Assembly: GCF_025947305.1 (NCBI RefSeq)
Contig: NZ_CP110009.1
Location: 248,001 to 312,000 of the forward strand
Direction: 5' to 3'
Origin: Flavobacterium sp. N3904
GTDB taxonomy: Bacteria > Bacteroidota > Bacteroidia > Flavobacteriales > Flavobacteriaceae
Length of the DNA: 64,000 bases
The notes beneath the pieces were generated by a model that did no database searches, was not told the DNA's origin, and worked only from the letters and a program-made list of their open reading frames with translations. Made by a program: the position numbers and the translations under genes. Of this stretch, positions 37,385-48,431 are shown piece after piece; the stretch's first letter is position 1, and each line of letters begins with the position of its first letter.

Positions 37385-38107
37385 TTATTTAGTACAAACT
37401 ACTTGTTCCGTAAATCTGAGATCTATTTTTTTATATTTATACAATGAACTATCCAAACTTACCTTTTGAAAAAAAGCTTTATAATTTTTGAATTTATGTT
37501 CAATATTTATCAAACTACCAAAATCGATTTGGTAATTATAATTTCTATTCAGCATTAATAAGCTACCATTGGGCATAATTTGTATGCCAATGATGTTTTT
37601 TCTTAAAAAAGCATCATCATAAATTATCTTAAATAATTTAAATAAATCTTTGTTGTTTTTCTTGTTTATCTCCCCAGAAACAAGTGGAACTCGAGCTGCA
37701 AAATTGGTCGACAATGGCATTGTATTTCCCTCACTGTCAATATAGAAGGAGCCCCCGTCATTAAAAACCCTAGCAATAGGTGTTTTTTGTTTCACAACTG
37801 CTTTTAGAACACCATCGATACTCACAAACACATCCGCTTTCTCGATCATTTCTTGAGCATCTAATACTTGCTCCAATTTATTCAAATCTAGCTTATCTTT
37901 TGCTATACTTGAAGCATTCGATTTATTTTCTATTAACAATTTATTAACCACTTCTTGCTTTACAAATAATGTGTTTTCACCTACAAAAACCACAGTAGCT
38001 TTGGTCAATTTTCTCTTAGAATTTCGTTTTGATGTAAACGAAAAAAGAAAAATCACCAAAACAAACATGAGTAATAATCTTATATTATTCCAATTAAAGA
38101 CTTTCAT
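37385..38107 (-). CDS. ftsQ: Cell division protein FtsQ
   Basis: 240 residues from the ATG at 38107 (MKVFNWNNIRLLLMFVLVIFLFSF). A longer frame from 38149 would overlap murC by 56 bases and is less likely. One N-terminal membrane helix, then a periplasmic region with a POTRA-like part (KLTKATVVFVGENTLFVKQEVVNKLL) and the beta part (VFVSIDGVLKAVVKQKTPIARVFNDGGSFYIDSEG). Links early and late divisome proteins. Overlaps the murC end by 14 bases. Confidence 0.93.
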   Translation of the reverse strand: MKVFNWNNIRLLLMFVLVIFLFSFTSKRNSKRKLTKATVVFVGENTLFVKQEVVNKLLIENKSNASSIAKDKLDLNKLEQVLDAQEMIEKADVFVSIDGVLKAVVKQKTPIARVFNDGGSFYIDSEGNTMPLSTNFAARVPLVSGEINKKNNKDLFKLFKIIYDDAFLRKNIIGIQIMPNGSLLMLNRNYNYQIDFGSLINIEHKFKNYKAFFQKVSLDSSLYKYKKIDLRFTEQVVCTK

Positions 38108-39443
38108 ATAATGCTTTTTTAATTGACGGTACCATTTCACCCAAATCACCAGCTCCTATCGTTACAATAACACGGGCATCATTTGCTAAAATTGCAGGAA
38201 TTAAATCCTCCTTGCTAACTATCTTTTTATGCTCATTGGTCATTTTATCCATAAGCCAAGTTGAGTTAATTCCTTCCATTGGCAATTCTCGGGCTGGATA
38301 AATTTCCATCAGAAAAACTTCGTCAAATGCCGACAGACTTTTTGCAAAATTATCTGCAAAATCTCTCGTTCTACTAAATAAATGTGGTTGGAAAATGGCT
38401 AAAACCTTTTGACCTGGATACAACTCTCTAACTGCTTGATGTACGGCATTTATTTCGGTAGGATGATGCGCATAATCATCAATATATACTAGATTCTCTT
38501 CTTTTATTTGATACGAAAAACGTCTTCTAATTCCTTTGAATGAAACCAAAGCTCTGGCAATAACATCGGTTGGGGTGCCGTATGTTACTGCCATTGCTAA
38601 TGCCATTAAAGCATTCATTAAATTATGCTTACCTGGCAATCCGAAACGTAAATCTTTCAACATTCCGTTTGGGGCTTTAACATCGAAAACATAACTACTG
38701 TTTTCTATTCTTACATTGAAAGCTTCAAAAATAGCCTCTTCATTTACCGCGCAAATCACCCCTTCCAAAGGTAATTCGTTAGTTATAAAAAGTTTGTTTT
38801 TGTCTTCCACTTTATTTGCAAATTCTACAAATGAAGCTTCTATGGCTTCGCTTGTTCCATAAATATCCAAATGATCGGCATCCATTGATGTAATACAGGC
38901 AATATCAGGATGTAAATGCAAGAAGGATCGATCAAATTCATCAGCCTCAACAACCGTAATTGTTTTTCCGTTTCCAATCAAATTAGAGTCGTAATTCTCT
39001 ACAATTCCACCAATAAAAGCAGTAACATCAGCTCCACTCTCATACAAGATATGACCTAAAATACTAGAGGTTGTGGTTTTGCCATGTGTACCTGCCACAG
39101 CAAAACAAAATGTATCTTTTGTAATAATTCCTAAAACTTCGGCTCTCTTTTTTACCTGATAATCCCGCTCCAAGAAATAATTCCATTCTGAATGGACTAC
39201 CGGAACAGCCGGCGTTATAATTACCAAAGTGTTTTCAGCATAAAAATCCTTTGGAATAAGAGCTATACTATCCTCAAAATGAATATCAATACCACTTTCG
39301 ATCAATTCATTTGTAAGTATAGAAGGTGTTTTATCATAGCCTGAGACTTGCTTGCCGATACCTTTAAAATAACGGGCCAAAGCACTCATTCCGATACCTC
39401 CGATACCAATGAAATAGACGTTTTTTATTTGATTTAAATTCAT
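38094..39443 (-). CDS. murC: UDP-N-acetylmuramate--L-alanine ligase MurC
   Basis: 449 residues. N-terminal Rossmann part VYFIGIGGIGMSALARYF, ATP-binding AGTHGKTTTSS and central EADEFDRSFLHL with YDDYAHHPTEI. Adds L-Ala to UDP-MurNAc, the first amino-acid step of precursor synthesis. Overlaps ftsQ at its end. Confidence 0.97.
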   Translation of the reverse strand: MNLNQIKNVYFIGIGGIGMSALARYFKGIGKQVSGYDKTPSILTNELIESGIDIHFEDSIALIPKDFYAENTLVIITPAVPVVHSEWNYFLERDYQVKKRAEVLGIITKDTFCFAVAGTHGKTTTSSILGHILYESGADVTAFIGGIVENYDSNLIGNGKTITVVEADEFDRSFLHLHPDIACITSMDADHLDIYGTSEAIEASFVEFANKVEDKNKLFITNELPLEGVICAVNEEAIFEAFNVRIENSSYVFDVKAPNGMLKDLRFGLPGKHNLMNALMALAMAVTYGTPTDVIARALVSFKGIRRRFSYQIKEENLVYIDDYAHHPTEINAVHQAVRELYPGQKVLAIFQPHLFSRTRDFADNFAKSLSAFDEVFLMEIYPARELPMEGINSTWLMDKMTNEHKKIVSKEDLIPAILANDARVIVTIGAGDLGEMVPSIKKALYESL

Positions 39444-39479
39444 TTTACTATTTTTTAAGCTTTAAACATTTAAAAGCTA

Positions 39480-40568
39480 TTATTTAATCAACTTTACAAT
39501 TTCATCAACAATATGCACTGTTGCTTTTGGCATTGCTAATTGCTTAATTTGCTCACTCAATTGCAATTGCTTCCCTTCATCTTTAATTAATGCTTCAAAA
39601 ACAAGACTAAATTGTGAGTCTAATTCTGATTCTTTGAGCATGATTGCTCCTTTTTTATCCACAATGGATTTGGCATTTTTGGTTTGATGATCTTCGGCTA
39701 CATTTGGCGAAGGAATAAATATCACTGGTTTTCCAACAATACATAATTCCGACACAGAGGATGCCCCAGCGCGTGATATTATAATATCTGCAGCTGCATA
39801 CACTAAATCCATTCTTTCAATAAAAGCAACGACTTGAACATTGTATTTATTGTATTTTTTATATTCCTCTAAATAAAATTTACCACACTGCCAGATTACC
39901 TGAACATTTAACGAGAGGAATTTATCCAATTCTTTTTCGATCAATTGATTTACTCTTCGGGCACCAAGACTGCCTCCCAAAACCAAAAGAGTTTTTTTAT
40001 TTGAATCCAATTTAAAATAATCAACTGCTTCTTTTCTTTTCCCTACAATGTCAATTAGATCTTGACGCACCGGATTTCCTGTCAATATCATTTTATCTTT
40101 TGAAAAAAATCGCTCCAAATTATCGTAAGCAACACAAATGATATTGGCTTTCTTACTTAATAATTTATTGGTTATTCCTGGATACGAATTCTGTTCCTGA
40201 ATAACTGTTGGAATATTCATAGAATTGGCCATTTTCAAAAGAGGGCCACTTGCAAAACCACCAGTTCCAATGACTACATCGGGTTTGAATGATTTTATAA
40301 TTTTTCTGGATCCCCACAAACTACTTATTAATTTGAAAGGAAACATAGCATTTTGAATCGTCAATTTTCTTTGTAAACCAGCAATCCAGAGTCCTTTTAT
40401 AGCATAACCAGCTTGAGGGACTTTTTGCATTTCCATTTTATCTTGAGCTCCTACAAATAGAATTTCTGCATCGGGGAAACGCAATTTTAATTCATTTGCA
40501 ATAGCAATTGCAGGATAAATATGTCCTCCAGTGCCTCCTCCGCTTAATATAAATTTATGTGCCGCCAT
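39480..40568 (-). CDS. murG: UDP-GlcNAc--lipid I GlcNAc transferase MurG
   Basis: 362 residues from the ATG at 40568 ([20 protein letters not shown]); an ATG at 40583 adds five residues. Glycine-rich loop [11 protein letters not shown] binds the lipid phosphate. The second domain has [12 protein letters not shown] and [13 protein letters not shown] for the UDP-GlcNAc. Makes lipid II at the inner face of the membrane. Confidence 0.97.
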   Translation of the reverse strand: MAAHKFILSGGGTGGHIYPAIAIANELKLRFPDAEILFVGAQDKMEMQKVPQAGYAIKGLWIAGLQRKLTIQNAMFPFKLISSLWGSRKIIKSFKPDVVIGTGGFASGPLLKMANSMNIPTVIQEQNSYPGITNKLLSKKANIICVAYDNLERFFSKDKMILTGNPVRQDLIDIVGKRKEAVDYFKLDSNKKTLLVLGGSLGARRVNQLIEKELDKFLSLNVQVIWQCGKFYLEEYKKYNKYNVQVVAFIERMDLVYAAADIIISRAGASSVSELCIVGKPVIFIPSPNVAEDHQTKNAKSIVDKKGAIMLKESELDSQFSLVFEALIKDEGKQLQLSEQIKQLAMPKATVHIVDEIVKLIK

Positions 40569-40644
40569 TTTTATAAAAATCAATGTTTTTTCAAAGTACT
40601 ATTCAACTCCAATAATTTTTGTTAAGGTAAACAATGACCAAAAC

Positions 40645-41964
40645 TTATTTATTTAAAACTGCATCCATTGGATTTCTAGCCTTGTCTGTAATAGAATAAT
40701 TATTAGAACCAACGGTCTCCAAACTTTCTTCTATATCAACAATTGTATCAGCTTCCAATTCTCTATCAATTAGTTTTTGAAGCGCTTCATCCCTTTTTTG
40801 CTTATCTATTTTTTCCTGAGCAATTTCCTCCTCTTTTTTAGTCACACTCAAAATTATTCCAAGACCAAAACAGGTCATCCAAATAGAACTTCCTCCACTA
40901 CTAATTAAGGGCAACGTTTGTCCAGTCACTGGCAATAATTCGACAGCAACAGCCATATTGATCATCGCTTGAAAAATCATGGGAAACCCTATACCTATAA
41001 CTACTAATTTTCCAAAAAGGGTATTAGCTTTGTGTGATGCCACTACAAATCGGAATAGTAATAGTAAATATAAAACAAGAACCCCCAAACCTCCTACCAG
41101 ACCATATTCCTCAACAATTATTGCATAAATAAAATCGGAAGAAGATTGAGGCAAGAAATTCTTCTGAACACTTTTCCCTGGTCCTAAACCATACAGTTGA
41201 CCTGAAGCAATAGCAATTTTGGCTTTCTCAATTTGATAATCATCTTCATCTGCTTTGTTACTCGTGAAGTTTTCAATTCGACTTCCCCAAGTACCTACCC
41301 TACTAAAGAATCTGGAATCTGGGAATGCTTTTGCAATTAGAATAAAAAATGTTAGAAATAAAATTCCAGAACCTATAATCAAAAAGATATATTTGAGAGG
41401 ATACCTACCAATAAAAGTCAACATAATTACCATCGAAAAAATCAATGCTGTAGTAGAGAAATTCGCAGGCAAAATAAACATCAATGTTATAAATACTGGC
41501 GTCCAAAGTTCCCATAAAGAGGATTTAAAGGTAATAGGTGTTTCTCTCGTTTTGGACAAATAACGTGCAACAAAAATGAATAACATTATGGCTGCAAGCG
41601 TTGATGTTTGAAATGACAATCCAATGAATGGTACCTGAATCCACCTACTGGCATTGGCACCAGCAATGACCGTTCCTTTTATTAAAGTATAGGCTAACAA
41701 CAACCAAACTACAGGTAACCCAGCCTTTGAAATGGCTCTGAAATAATGATACGGGATTTTATGAACCCAATAAATAATTACAAAACCAATACATATATGA
41801 GCAAAATGTTTTACCAGATAGCCCAATGTATTTCCGGTTCCGTGACCTAAATAAGCTAAATTACTACTCGCACTAAAAACAGGCATAAACGAAAACATAG
41901 CCAAAAGGGCCACGAATGACCAAATGCCTTTATCTCCTTTTAATTTGTAAATTAGTTCTTTCAT
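40645..41964 (-). CDS. ftsW: Septal peptidoglycan glycosyltransferase FtsW
   Basis: 439 residues with about ten transmembrane helices (SEDS family). Conserved features: ANASRWIQVPFIGLSFQTST, the EEYGLVGGLGVLVLYLLLLFRF segment and LPLISSGGSSIWMTCFGLGIILS near the C-terminus. Located between murD and murG, the usual position of ftsW rather than rodA. Polymerises lipid II at the septum with FtsI. A charged cytoplasmic tail of about 65 residues follows. Confidence 0.95.
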   Translation of the reverse strand: MKELIYKLKGDKGIWSFVALLAMFSFMPVFSASSNLAYLGHGTGNTLGYLVKHFAHICIGFVIIYWVHKIPYHYFRAISKAGLPVVWLLLAYTLIKGTVIAGANASRWIQVPFIGLSFQTSTLAAIMLFIFVARYLSKTRETPITFKSSLWELWTPVFITLMFILPANFSTTALIFSMVIMLTFIGRYPLKYIFLIIGSGILFLTFFILIAKAFPDSRFFSRVGTWGSRIENFTSNKADEDDYQIEKAKIAIASGQLYGLGPGKSVQKNFLPQSSSDFIYAIIVEEYGLVGGLGVLVLYLLLLFRFVVASHKANTLFGKLVVIGIGFPMIFQAMINMAVAVELLPVTGQTLPLISSGGSSIWMTCFGLGIILSVTKKEEEIAQEKIDKQKRDEALQKLIDRELEADTIVDIEESLETVGSNNYSITDKARNPMDAVLNK

Positions 41965-42019
41965 CGTTAATTTTAGATTTTAATTTGCTGATCTTAGATT
42001 TTTGTAAAAAAATATAAAA

Positions 42020-43351
42020 TTATAGATTCTTTACAGCTTGTTTAAACTGTCTTCCTCTGTCTTCGTAATTTTCGAATAAATCAAAACTGGCACAAGCTGG
42101 TGACAATAAAACAGTATCACCTTTTTCAGACAAACGCTGTGCCATCCTAACCGCTTCTTCCATATTGGTTACTTCGATCATGATGTCAACTACATTTCCG
42201 AATGCATCAATAATTTTTTTATTATCAACCCCTAAACAAATAATAGCTTTCACTTTTTCACGAACTAAAGACATTAATTCATGATAATCATTTCCTTTAT
42301 CAACTCCGCCCACAATCCAAACTGTTGGTGTGTTCATGCTATCTAATGCATAAAAAACAGAATTCACATTGGTCGCTTTAGAATCATTGATATATTGAAC
42401 GTTTTGAATTTTCAATACTTTTTCCAAACGATGTTCAACCCCTTGGAAATTAGACAAGCTTTCACGGATAGTTGCATTTCTAATTTGCAAAATCTTGGCT
42501 ACAGATGTTGCTGCCATTGCATTTTTTGTGTTATGTTTTCCTTCTAATGCAATATATTCTGTATCCATTGTAAACTCTTCTTGATTGATCTTTATCTCCA
42601 TTTTGTTGTTTTTTATATATGCTCCTTCATTAAATTCATCGGTTAATGAAAAAGGAATTAATTTGGCATTAGTATTATTATTTTTCAACCATTCTAAAAT
42701 GGCTTCGTCATTTGCATCATAAACCAGATAATCTTCTTTGGTTTGATTCATTGTGATTCTGAATTTAGAATCAATATAATTTTGATAATTGTAATCGTAT
42801 CGATCTAAATGATCCGGGCTGATATTTGTTATTATGGCAATATGCGGTTTATAATTTACTATTCCGTCCAGCTGAAAACTGCTCAACTCTATCACATAAA
42901 TATCAAATTCATTTTCGGCCACCTGCCAAGCAAAACTTTTTCCGATATTCCCGCCCAATCCTACATTCAATCCTGCAGATTTTAGCAAATGATAAGTAAG
43001 CATTGTGGTAGTCGTTTTGCCATTACTCCCAGTAATTCCAATAGTTGTTGCTTCGGTAAAAGGCGCTGCGAACTCAATTTCAGAGATTACTTCGACTCCA
43101 TTTTTCTTTAGCTGCTTAACAATTGGTGACTTATCAGGAATACCAGGACTTTTCATGACGACATCAGCATTCAATATTAGTTCTTCGGTATGTTTTTCTT
43201 CTTCCCAAGCAATTCCATTAATTATAAGAACTTCTTTGTAACTATCATTTATTTTTCCGAAATCGGAAACAAAAACATCATATCCTTTTTTCTTTCCCAA
43301 AATAGCGGTACCAACACCACTTTCGCCTCCTCCTAAAATCACTAGTCGCAT
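42020..43351 (-). CDS. murD: UDP-MurNAc-L-alanine--D-glutamate ligase MurD
   Basis: 443 residues. MRLVILGGGESGVGTAILGKKKGYDVFVSDF at the N-terminus, ATP-binding GITGSNGKTTTTML, and YINDSKATNVNSVFYAL with TVWIVGGVDKG in the C-terminal part. Adds D-Glu to UDP-MurNAc-L-Ala. One base separates its start from the end of mraY. Confidence 0.97.
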   Translation of the reverse strand: MRLVILGGGESGVGTAILGKKKGYDVFVSDFGKINDSYKEVLIINGIAWEEEKHTEELILNADVVMKSPGIPDKSPIVKQLKKNGVEVISEIEFAAPFTEATTIGITGSNGKTTTTMLTYHLLKSAGLNVGLGGNIGKSFAWQVAENEFDIYVIELSSFQLDGIVNYKPHIAIITNISPDHLDRYDYNYQNYIDSKFRITMNQTKEDYLVYDANDEAILEWLKNNNTNAKLIPFSLTDEFNEGAYIKNNKMEIKINQEEFTMDTEYIALEGKHNTKNAMAATSVAKILQIRNATIRESLSNFQGVEHRLEKVLKIQNVQYINDSKATNVNSVFYALDSMNTPTVWIVGGVDKGNDYHELMSLVREKVKAIICLGVDNKKIIDAFGNVVDIMIEVTNMEEAVRMAQRLSEKGDTVLLSPACASFDLFENYEDRGRQFKQAVKNL

Positions 43352-43352
43352 A

Positions 43353-44582
43353 CTATCTTAATTTTAGAGTTACTATTGACAATATGGCCAACATGATAGC
43401 TACAATCCAAAAACGCGTTACAATCTTACTTTCGTGATATCCTTTTTTCTGATAGTGATGATGCAAAGGCGACATAAGGAAAATTCTCCTACCTTCCCCA
43501 AAACGCTTTTTAGTGTATTTAAAATAACTAACTTGTAAAACGACAGAGAAATTTTCAACCAAAAATATTCCACACAATAAAGGAATGAGCATTTCTTTTC
43601 TTACGGCAATAGCAAGAACAGCAATGATTCCTCCAATTGTTAGACTTCCGGTGTCTCCCATAAAAACAGATGCCGGATACGAATTGTACCATAAAAACCC
43701 AATCAAAGCTCCGAGAAATGCAGATATAAAAACAGTCATTTCACCAGAATTTGGTATATACATTATATTTAAATAATTAGAAAATATAATATTCCCCGAA
43801 ACAAAGGTGAAAATTGCAAGTGCAAAAACAGAAACCGCCGATGTACCTGCCGCCAAACCATCAATACCATCTGTTAAGTTGGCGCCATTTGAAACTGCTG
43901 TGATAATAAAAATTACAATAGGAATAAAAATCAACCAAGCCCATTTTTCATATCCATCACCAGTCCATGCCAAAATTTCAGCATAATCAAATTCATTGTT
44001 CTTAAAAAACGGAATTGTAGTTGCTGTCGATTTCTCTTCTTGTGAAGCCTGCTTTACAACCGTTTCTGTAGCGTTTTTAAAAATATCGCTACTTCCTGTA
44101 TCTGTTCGTACCGTTACAGCCGGACTAAAATACAATACCGAACCAACAATCAATCCCAAACCAACTTGTCCAAAAACTTTGAAGATTCCTTTAAGTCCTT
44201 GTTTGTCTTTTTTGAAAATTTTAATATAATCGTCAATAAATCCAATAGTTCCCATCCATAAGGTAGTAACTATCAATAAAATGATATATATATTATGCAA
44301 TTTTGCAAATAAAAGAACTGGAATTAAGGTAGCAAATATGATGATGATTCCTCCCATCGTTGGCGTTCCGGCTTTTTCATTTTGCCCGGCCAAACCCAAT
44401 TCTCGAACGGTCTCTCCTACTTGCTGTCTACTTAAAAATCCAATAATACGTTTACCATAAATAGTAGACAATAATAATGACAGCATCAAAGCTAATGCAG
44501 ATCTAAAAGTTATATATTGAAAAACCCCAGTTCCAGGAACATCCATTACTTTGTCTAAATATTGAAATAAGTAGTATAGCAT
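43353..44582 (-). CDS. mraY: Phospho-MurNAc-pentapeptide transferase MraY
   Basis: 409 residues, about 50 longer than the E. coli enzyme. Catalytic motifs: [41 protein letters not shown] and [19 protein letters not shown]. The extra length is an insert at about residues 158-215 ([20 protein letters not shown] to [10 protein letters not shown]), which appears to be usual in Bacteroidota. Makes lipid I on undecaprenyl phosphate. Six bases after murE. Confidence 0.97.
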   Translation of the reverse strand: MLYYLFQYLDKVMDVPGTGVFQYITFRSALALMLSLLLSTIYGKRIIGFLSRQQVGETVRELGLAGQNEKAGTPTMGGIIIIFATLIPVLLFAKLHNIYIILLIVTTLWMGTIGFIDDYIKIFKKDKQGLKGIFKVFGQVGLGLIVGSVLYFSPAVTVRTDTGSSDIFKNATETVVKQASQEEKSTATTIPFFKNNEFDYAEILAWTGDGYEKWAWLIFIPIVIFIITAVSNGANLTDGIDGLAAGTSAVSVFALAIFTFVSGNIIFSNYLNIMYIPNSGEMTVFISAFLGALIGFLWYNSYPASVFMGDTGSLTIGGIIAVLAIAVRKEMLIPLLCGIFLVENFSVVLQVSYFKYTKKRFGEGRRIFLMSPLHHHYQKKGYHESKIVTRFWIVAIMLAILSIVTLKLR

Positions 44583-44588
44583 ATTGTT

Positions 44589-46052
44589 TTATTTTAACAG
44601 TTGACCTAAAATTTCTTTCACATTTTTCATATCATCAAAATCATGACGAACACCTTTAATTTCCTGATAGGTTTCATGTCCCTTACCAGCAATCAATATA
44701 ATATCATTTGGCTGAGCCAATTGACAAGCCGTTTTTATCGCTTGCAATCTATCTGTAATCGCTAAAACTTTTTTATAATTTTGAGCAGCAACTCCTTTTT
44801 CCATTTCCTGAATAATAACTTCTGGTTCCTCATTTCTTGGATTATCCGAAGTTAAGATTACTTTATCGCTTAATTCTGAAGCAATTCCCGCCATAATAGG
44901 TCGTTTTGCAGTATCTCTATTTCCACCACAACCTACGACCGTAATCAATTGCTCATTCTTTGTTCGAACATCATTAATGGTATTCAAAACGTTTTCAAGA
45001 GCATCTGGTGTATGGGCATAATCTACAATTGCAGTAATATTCGAATTGGAAACTATAAATTGAAAACGCCCTGAAACGCTCTCCAATTCTGACATTAATC
45101 GTAATACTTCTAAGCTATCCAAACCAAGTTCAATAGCTATTCCATAAATAGCCAGAAGGTTATAAGCATTAAAAGTTCCTATCAGTTTTACCCAAACTTC
45201 ATTTCCGTTAATTTTCAACAACAAACCAGACAACTGATTTTCCAATATTTGAGCTTTATAATCGGCATAGGATTTTAAAGCATACGTCAGTTTTTTAGCT
45301 TTTGTATTTTGAAGCATTACTTGTCCGTTCTTGTCATCAATATTTGACAATGCAAAAGCATTTGTTGCCAATTGATCAAAAAATGCTTTTTTAACATCTC
45401 TATACTCGGCAAAAGTGGGATGATAATCCAAATGATCGTGAGACAAATTGGTAAAAACACCTCCTACAAAATGTAATCCTTCCGTTCTTTTTTGATGAAT
45501 CCCATGAGAACTTACTTCCATAAAACAATACTCAACACCTGCATTAACCATCTCTTTCAGAAAATGATTAATCGTAATCGAATCGGGCGTAGTATGTGTG
45601 GCTTTATATTCTACATCATCCACTAAAATTTTGACCGTAGACAACAAACCAACTTTGAATCCCGCTTTTTTGAACAATTGATACAATAATGAAGCAATGG
45701 TTGTTTTGCCATTCGTTCCAGTAATTCCAACCAGTTTCAAACCATTAGATGGATTTTCGAAATAATTCGCTGCTATGAAAGCCAGAGCGGCATTGGTATC
45801 ATTTACACAAACATATGTAACACCCTTTCTTAAACTCAAAGGTAAAGTGTCGCAAATAACTGCTGTAGCTCCGAGTTCGATTGCTTTTTCTATAAAATCA
45901 TGTCCATCTGAAATTGTACCGCGAATCGCAACAAAAACGTCATTTTCTTCAATTTTTCTAGAATCAAATTCAATTTTGTTAATAGCAATTTCAGTCGAAC
46001 CAGTAACTGATTCAATAGCGACTTTATATAATATATCTTTTAATATACTCAT
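44589..46052 (-). CDS. murE: UDP-MurNAc-tripeptide ligase MurE
   Basis: 487 residues. ATP-binding GITGTNGKTTIASLLYQLF, VDYAHTPDALENVL and the substrate motif SDNPRNEEP. The DNPR form indicates meso-diaminopimelate, so the cross-linking residue should be mDAP, as in most Gram-negatives. Overlaps the ftsI gene by 4 bases (ATGA), suggesting coupled translation. Confidence 0.97.
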   Translation of the reverse strand: MSILKDILYKVAIESVTGSTEIAINKIEFDSRKIEENDVFVAIRGTISDGHDFIEKAIELGATAVICDTLPLSLRKGVTYVCVNDTNAALAFIAANYFENPSNGLKLVGITGTNGKTTIASLLYQLFKKAGFKVGLLSTVKILVDDVEYKATHTTPDSITINHFLKEMVNAGVEYCFMEVSSHGIHQKRTEGLHFVGGVFTNLSHDHLDYHPTFAEYRDVKKAFFDQLATNAFALSNIDDKNGQVMLQNTKAKKLTYALKSYADYKAQILENQLSGLLLKINGNEVWVKLIGTFNAYNLLAIYGIAIELGLDSLEVLRLMSELESVSGRFQFIVSNSNITAIVDYAHTPDALENVLNTINDVRTKNEQLITVVGCGGNRDTAKRPIMAGIASELSDKVILTSDNPRNEEPEVIIQEMEKGVAAQNYKKVLAITDRLQAIKTACQLAQPNDIILIAGKGHETYQEIKGVRHDFDDMKNVKEILGQLLK

Positions 46053-48052
46053 GATAATTCCAATAGTATAATTGAATTTTTTACAATATTTTGCCCTGCT
46101 TGAATCGATTGTTTTTTAACTTTCCCAACACCAACGGCTTTTACTTTCATTCCCAAATTCTCTAATAATGCCACTGCATCCATTCCAGACATTCCTCTTA
46201 CATTTGGAATGTATCGGTATTCTTTTTGATTTTTTACAAAATAAGAGTTGTAGTCATTATCTTGTTTTGGGATACTTCCGTCTAGCTTTTTGATAACATT
46301 TGTAGAAGGTGTATCTGTATAAATTTTTTGTGCAATTCTTTTAAAAACCGGACCAGCAACATCTGCACCATAATAATCATTATTGGCTGTATTGGGCTTA
46401 TGAACTACGACAATACAGGAATACTTAGGATTATCTGCAGGAAAATAACCCACAAACGACGAGACATAATGTTTGTCTTTACCGCCATTTGTCGCATAAT
46501 TTGCTTGAGCTGTACCTGTTTTTCCAGCCATTGGAAAATCTTTAGAATACAATTTTGAACCCGTTCCTTTCTTAACTACATTAGCCAAAACAGCTTTGAG
46601 TTTCAAAATCGTTTCTGGAGAACAAATCCTTGGATTAATGACTTCGGTATTAAATTTTTTAATGGTTTTATTCCAAGCTTTAATCTCAGAAACCAATTGT
46701 GGTTTTACCATTACTCCATTATTTGCAACGGCATTATAATATGTTAATGTTTGCAATGGTGTAACTGAAACACCATAACCAAATGCCATCCAAGGCAGAG
46801 AAAGATTGGACCAGTTTTTATCCTTTGGCTGCGGTATAAATGGCGCTCCTTCTCCTTTAAAAATTAATCCCAACTTTTTATTCAAACCATATGAATTAAT
46901 ATGATTTACAAATTTGGAAGGGTTGTTTTTGTAATTATTATAGACAGCCTGAACCATTACTGTATTTGAAGAAACTTCAAAGCCTCGAGCCAACGATATT
47001 TTGCCATAACCTCCTTCATGCGAATCTCTTACTTTTCGTCCCGAATAGGTAATTTCGCCACCATGACTATCATAAACTGTACTCGTATCTGCAACTTTAT
47101 CTTCCAAAATCGTCATCAAATCGACTAACTTAAATGTAGAACCTGGCTCATGAGATTCGGCATAAGCATAATTGGTAGTTTCATAATAACTTCCATCATT
47201 TGCTCTCCCTAAATTTGAAATCGCTTTGATATGACCTGTCTTAGTTTCCATAACCACAACGCAACCGTGATCAGCTTGGTATTCTTCTAATTGTTTTAAT
47301 AAAGCATGGTGCGCAATGTCCTGAATATAAACATCTATTGTTGAAATAACATCATATCCATCTTGAGGCTCCACTTCGTTTACATCTCGAATCGGTTTCC
47401 ATTGCCCTTTTGCAATTTTTTGCTTTAATATTTTACCGTCTTTCCCGTTAAGGTATTTGCTATAAGCCCATTCGATTCCTTTTCCATCAGAATAACCTTC
47501 TGGCATTTTTCTTTCGTAACCAATCGTACGTTCTGCAATTTTTCCTATTGGATGCTCTCTAATTGTTTTTTGTTCAACAATTATCCCACCTTTGTAGGCT
47601 CCCAAATTAAACAAAGGAAACCCTTTTATTTTCATATATTCCGTATAACTCAAGTCTTGAGCAACTAGTAAGTACCTGCTTTTATGAACTCTAGCTCTTC
47701 TTAGTTCATTTTGAATACTGCTACTTGATCTTCTAAGCACAAATGACAATGAATCCGATAGTGATTTTATATTTTTTTCAAATGCCTCTGTTTTAGGAGC
47801 AACGGCATCAAAACGAATAACATAATTAGGAATCGAAGTAGCTAAAAGACTTCCGTCAGCAGAATAAATATTTCCTTTATTGGCAGGAATCACAAAATTC
47901 TTAACCGTTCGTTCTTTGGCCAAGTGTCTGTAATGATCTCCATCAACCCATTGAATATTAGTTAATTTTACAGCAATAGCGATTGCCATCAAAAAGATGA
48001 AAACAGCAACCAGATAGGTTCTATAGGATATATATTTATCTTCTAATGCCAT
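46049..48052 (-). CDS. ftsI: Penicillin-binding protein FtsI/PBP3 with PASTA domain
   Basis: 667 residues. One N-terminal membrane helix (YLVAVFIFLMAIAIAVKL), a dimerisation domain, and a transpeptidase domain with SxxK as STFK (SHEPGSTFKLVDLM), SxN as SSN (FEVSSNTMVQAVY) and KTG (PMAGKTGTAQ). A single C-terminal PASTA domain lies at about 605-667 (YIPNVRGMSGMDAVALLENLGMKVKAVG). Cross-links septal peptidoglycan. Overlaps ftsL by 10 bases and murE by 4. Confidence 0.96.
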   Translation of the reverse strand: MALEDKYISYRTYLVAVFIFLMAIAIAVKLTNIQWVDGDHYRHLAKERTVKNFVIPANKGNIYSADGSLLATSIPNYVIRFDAVAPKTEAFEKNIKSLSDSLSFVLRRSSSSIQNELRRARVHKSRYLLVAQDLSYTEYMKIKGFPLFNLGAYKGGIIVEQKTIREHPIGKIAERTIGYERKMPEGYSDGKGIEWAYSKYLNGKDGKILKQKIAKGQWKPIRDVNEVEPQDGYDVISTIDVYIQDIAHHALLKQLEEYQADHGCVVVMETKTGHIKAISNLGRANDGSYYETTNYAYAESHEPGSTFKLVDLMTILEDKVADTSTVYDSHGGEITYSGRKVRDSHEGGYGKISLARGFEVSSNTVMVQAVYNNYKNNPSKFVNHINSYGLNKKLGLIFKGEGAPFIPQPKDKNWSNLSLPWMAFGYGVSVTPLQTLTYYNAVANNGVMVKPQLVSEIKAWNKTIKKFNTEVINPRICSPETILKLKAVLANVVKKGTGSKLYSKDFPMAGKTGTAQANYATNGGKDKHYVSSFVGYFPADNPKYSCIVVVHKPNTANNDYYGADVAGPVFKRIAQKIYTDTPSTNVIKKLDGSIPKQDNDYNSYFVKNQKEYRYIPNVRGMSGMDAVALLENLGMKVKAVGVGKVKKQSIQAGQNIVKNSIILLELS

Positions 48053-48390
48053 ATTTTTTCTAAGAAATTTTTCTCTTCTTCTTTTTTTACTTCAATTTTA
48101 ATTGGAGGAACCGTTGATGGAAAAATTTGTTTGGCTTCCATTTTTTCTGAAACAGTGGATTCCATTTTTAGCTTCATCAATTCCGATCTTCTATCCACAA
48201 ATTCAGAACGCAATTCCTTTACTTTGTTTGTCAATTCAATAATCTTGAATACTTTTTGTTCGTATCGTTGTGTGTTTGCAATCATTATTATAGCCAATAA
48301 AATCACAAATACGATAAAACGCCAATTTTTGACTGCATTATCGTCTATTAGAAACTGTGCTTTTAATATGTTATAAATTCCGCCTTTCAT
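48043..48390 (-). CDS. ftsL: FtsL-like cell division protein
   Basis: 115 residues. A short cytoplasmic part, one membrane helix (WRFIVFVILLAIIMIAN) and a predicted coiled coil (KVFKIIELTNKVKELRSEFVDRRSELMKLKMEST), then a Lys/Glu-rich end. Bitopic coiled-coil layout and a position between rsmH and ftsI identify it as the FtsL equivalent; sequence identity in this family is low. Helps activate FtsW-FtsI. Confidence 0.85.
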   Translation of the reverse strand: MKGGIYNILKAQFLIDDNAVKNWRFIVFVILLAIIMIANTQRYEQKVFKIIELTNKVKELRSEFVDRRSELMKLKMESTVSEKMEAKQIFPSTVPPIKIEVKKEEEKNFLEKIWH

Positions 48391-48431
48391 GCTGTCAATT
48401 GCTTTTTGTAAACTCTTAAATCTTTAAACCC